Virus record (IMG/VR): IMGVR_UViG_3300050821_007995
Coordinates: 1 to 45,413 of that record
Source of the DNA: a virus
Direction: 5' to 3' (one strand)
DNA length: 45,413 nt
Shown: positions 44,198 to 45,413 of the stretch, piece after piece
Position numbering within the stretch: position 1 is the first letter of the stretch
Layout of the letters: each line of letters opens with the position of its first letter
Translations under genes and position numbers: made by a program
Notes under the pieces: model-generated
What the model was told of the DNA's origin: nothing
What the model saw: only the letters and a program-made list of their open reading frames with translations
The model's database searches: none

Positions 44198-45413
44198 GCA
44201 AGTTCCCCGCTAGTCTAGGATCGTGCGCTAGTGTCTCATTCTGTCCCGCTATTGTCGGCGTAACCTGAATGAAGCCGACTTGCCAGCCCTGAGCGGTAGT
44301 TGCTGGGAAGTTAGGCATAGTCGCAAAAAGGCCGAAATCGAAGTGAGCAAGGTCGGCGATAAACGATTGAGTACCACGAAAGTCTATGCCCTGGTTATAA
44401 ACTGGAATGACTGGTGGCGGCGGCAAGTTCAATATTTTAGCCGGACGGGGCAACGTAAGCGGCCACCGGCCCCTTCGGCTGTGCATCTTTGGCTTTGGGA
44501 AGCGTTTAAAAACCAGTTGACGCTGAGGCTGAATGATGGGTAATGGCAAAAGCCGACGCTTCACTCCAACTTTCGCTTTGACAGTGCGCTTTATATTTAC
44601 TTTCTTAAACCGCTTTGCTATTCCATATACTTGTGGCGTGTATGTAATGACAATGATGCCGTTCCCACCAGCGCCGCCACCGGGGTAGACGTTAGCGGCT
44701 TGGTAGCCGGCTGCGCCACCGCCTCCGCCATAAAGGCCGCCAGCCCCTCCAGCGTTACTTGGGAAGGTTGTCCCGGTAATGGAGCCACCAGCTCCACCGC
44801 CTCCACCACCGGAGCCGTGTGAAGCATCCCATTCCGTGCCATTGCTGCCATTACCGCCACTAGTCCAATCGCTACCACCGGCGTTGGAGTTGCCCCATCC
44901 GCCGCCTCCACCCGACCCGGTGCTTCCTGCTGCCCCATTAGCTGCATTACTAGTCGCTCCTAGGCCGCCAGCTGTACTGGTGTTGGAGGTGCCACCGTTA
45001 CCGCCAGCCTGGGCACCAGCGACTACACCAGCACCCCCGTTGCCATTGCCACCACCACCACCACCGCCAGCGTTAAGAGAGGCTCCTACATTCCCGCCTG
45101 ACCTGCCAGGACCATTAGGACCGGCGCCGCCACCGCCGCCAGCACCGCCATAATCTCCACCGATAATAGTTCCGCCGTCACCGCCGTTGTAGACGCCGTT
45201 AATTCCACCCGACGCCAGACCACCGGCCGCTGACGGTCCATTAAACGTACCGCCACCGCCTCCTTTGGCTCCAACAGACGAAGCAGCCAATGACGCGCCG
45301 TTGAACCAACTATCTCCTCCATTTTGCCCAGAGGCGGGTGCGCTATTATTGGCACCACCACCTGCACCCCCGAGACCGACATTTATAGTTATTGACGCGC
45401 CGATTGTAAGAGT
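44190..45413 (-). CDS. Glycine-rich tail/receptor-binding protein, C-terminal part
   Basis: Continuation of the gene that starts at 216. The first 200 or so residues are dominated by Gly, Ala, Asn and Ser runs, a polyglycine-helix type sequence known from phage tail adhesins. These are followed by a strand ending GNGIIVITYTPQ, a closing motif of such domains. The C-terminal third changes character: a strongly basic, proline-rich stretch (KRFKKVNIKRTVKAK, then RRLLPLPI and similar blocks) and then a short globular tail ending GNLHA. The next gene downstream (43376-44197) has the same Arg/Pro-rich texture. The stop overlaps the ATG of that gene by 8 nt. Likely a distal tail or host-recognition component; the exact role is inferred. 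Confidence 0.8.
   Translation of the reverse strand, partial: TLTIGASITINVGLGGAGGGANNSAPASGQNGGDSWFNGASLAASSVGAKGGGGGTFNGPSAAGGLASGGINGVYNGGDGGTIIGGDYGGAGGGGGAGPNGPGRSGGNVGASLNAGGGGGGGNGNGGAGVVAGAQAGGNGGTSNTSTAGGLGATSNAANGAAGSTGSGGGGGWGNSNAGGSDWTSGGNGSNGTEWDASHGSGGGGGGAGGSITGTTFPSNAGGAGGLYGGGGGAAGYQAANVYPGGGAGGNGIIVITYTPQVYGIAKRFKKVNIKRTVKAKVGVKRRLLPLPIIQPQRQLVFKRFPKPKMHSRRGRWPLTLPRPAKILNLPPPPVIPVYNQGIDFRGTQSFIADLAHFDFGLFATMPNFPATTAQGWQVGFIQVTPTIAGQNETLAHDPRLAGNLHA
45354..45413. repeat. Terminal direct repeat, right copy
   Basis: Exact copy of positions 1-60. Removing one copy gives a circle of 45,353 bp. With that offset the reading frame of the glycine-rich tail gene (216 back to 1, then 45353 down to 44190) is kept, so the join is consistent at the protein level. 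Confidence 0.95.

Noticed and set aside
44779-45153. Proline-rich plus-strand ORF
   Set aside because: Mirror image of the glycine-rich tail gene; no independent support.
1-45413. CRISPR array, integrase, RNA polymerase, insertion sequence or tRNA gene
   Set aside because: None was found by eye on either strand; short RNA genes could still be missed without a covariance search.

Overview
The window appears to be a complete genome of a tailed, short-tailed (podovirus-like) bacteriophage. The first 60 bases (1-60) are repeated exactly as the last 60 (45354-45413). A glycine-rich tail gene stays open and in frame across that junction, so the contig closes into a circle of about 45,353 bp. Two kinds of lipoprotein with LSGC/LTGC lipoboxes and several Sec-type signal peptides suggest a Gram-negative host, and sigma70-like promoters and Shine-Dalgarno sites are common. 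The host genus cannot be told from the sequence. No integrase, repressor, RNA polymerase or tRNA was recognised, so a lytic phage that uses host RNA polymerase is the simplest reading.

The genome has two arms that diverge from a 0.5-kb control region (5245-5734). This region holds a perfect 16-bp palindrome, three tandem 10-bp repeats, two inverted repeats and candidate promoters. The rightward arm (5735-18899) carries about 20 small, mostly unknown, translationally coupled genes. It then carries a replication and recombination block: a RecB/Cas4-like nuclease, a Sak4-like P-loop ATPase, a probable single-strand binding protein, a UDG-like/family A DNA polymerase split over two genes, a DnaQ-like exonuclease placed between the two halves, and a DUF3987-like helicase. 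An inverted three-gene cassette with a lipoprotein (7964-8817) interrupts this arm, among several perfect stem-loops.

The leftward arm starts at 5244, runs through coordinate 1/45413 and continues down to 18902. Its order is: small terminase candidate; secreted beta-helix protein; lipoprotein, holin-like and transglycosylase-like lysis genes; tail genes; glycine-rich tail protein across the junction; two Arg/Pro-rich or structural genes; large terminase; small genes and an Ig-like protein; a PurD-like ATP-grasp enzyme; portal; scaffold; major capsid; decoration proteins; adaptor; fibre/collar proteins; nozzle; GNAT-fold internal protein; three ejection/internal virion proteins (one with a lytic transglycosylase domain). 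It ends in a run of proteins with Ig-like modules, three of which carry signal peptides: an Ig-like protein, a beta-helix protein and a GH16-like glucanase. The two arms meet tail to tail at 18899/18902.

The most unusual features are the split polymerase with non-canonical active-site residues, the set of phage proteins with export signals, the PurD-like enzyme inside the morphogenesis operon, and the inverted lipoprotein cassette. Functions are inferred by reading motifs; no database search was possible.
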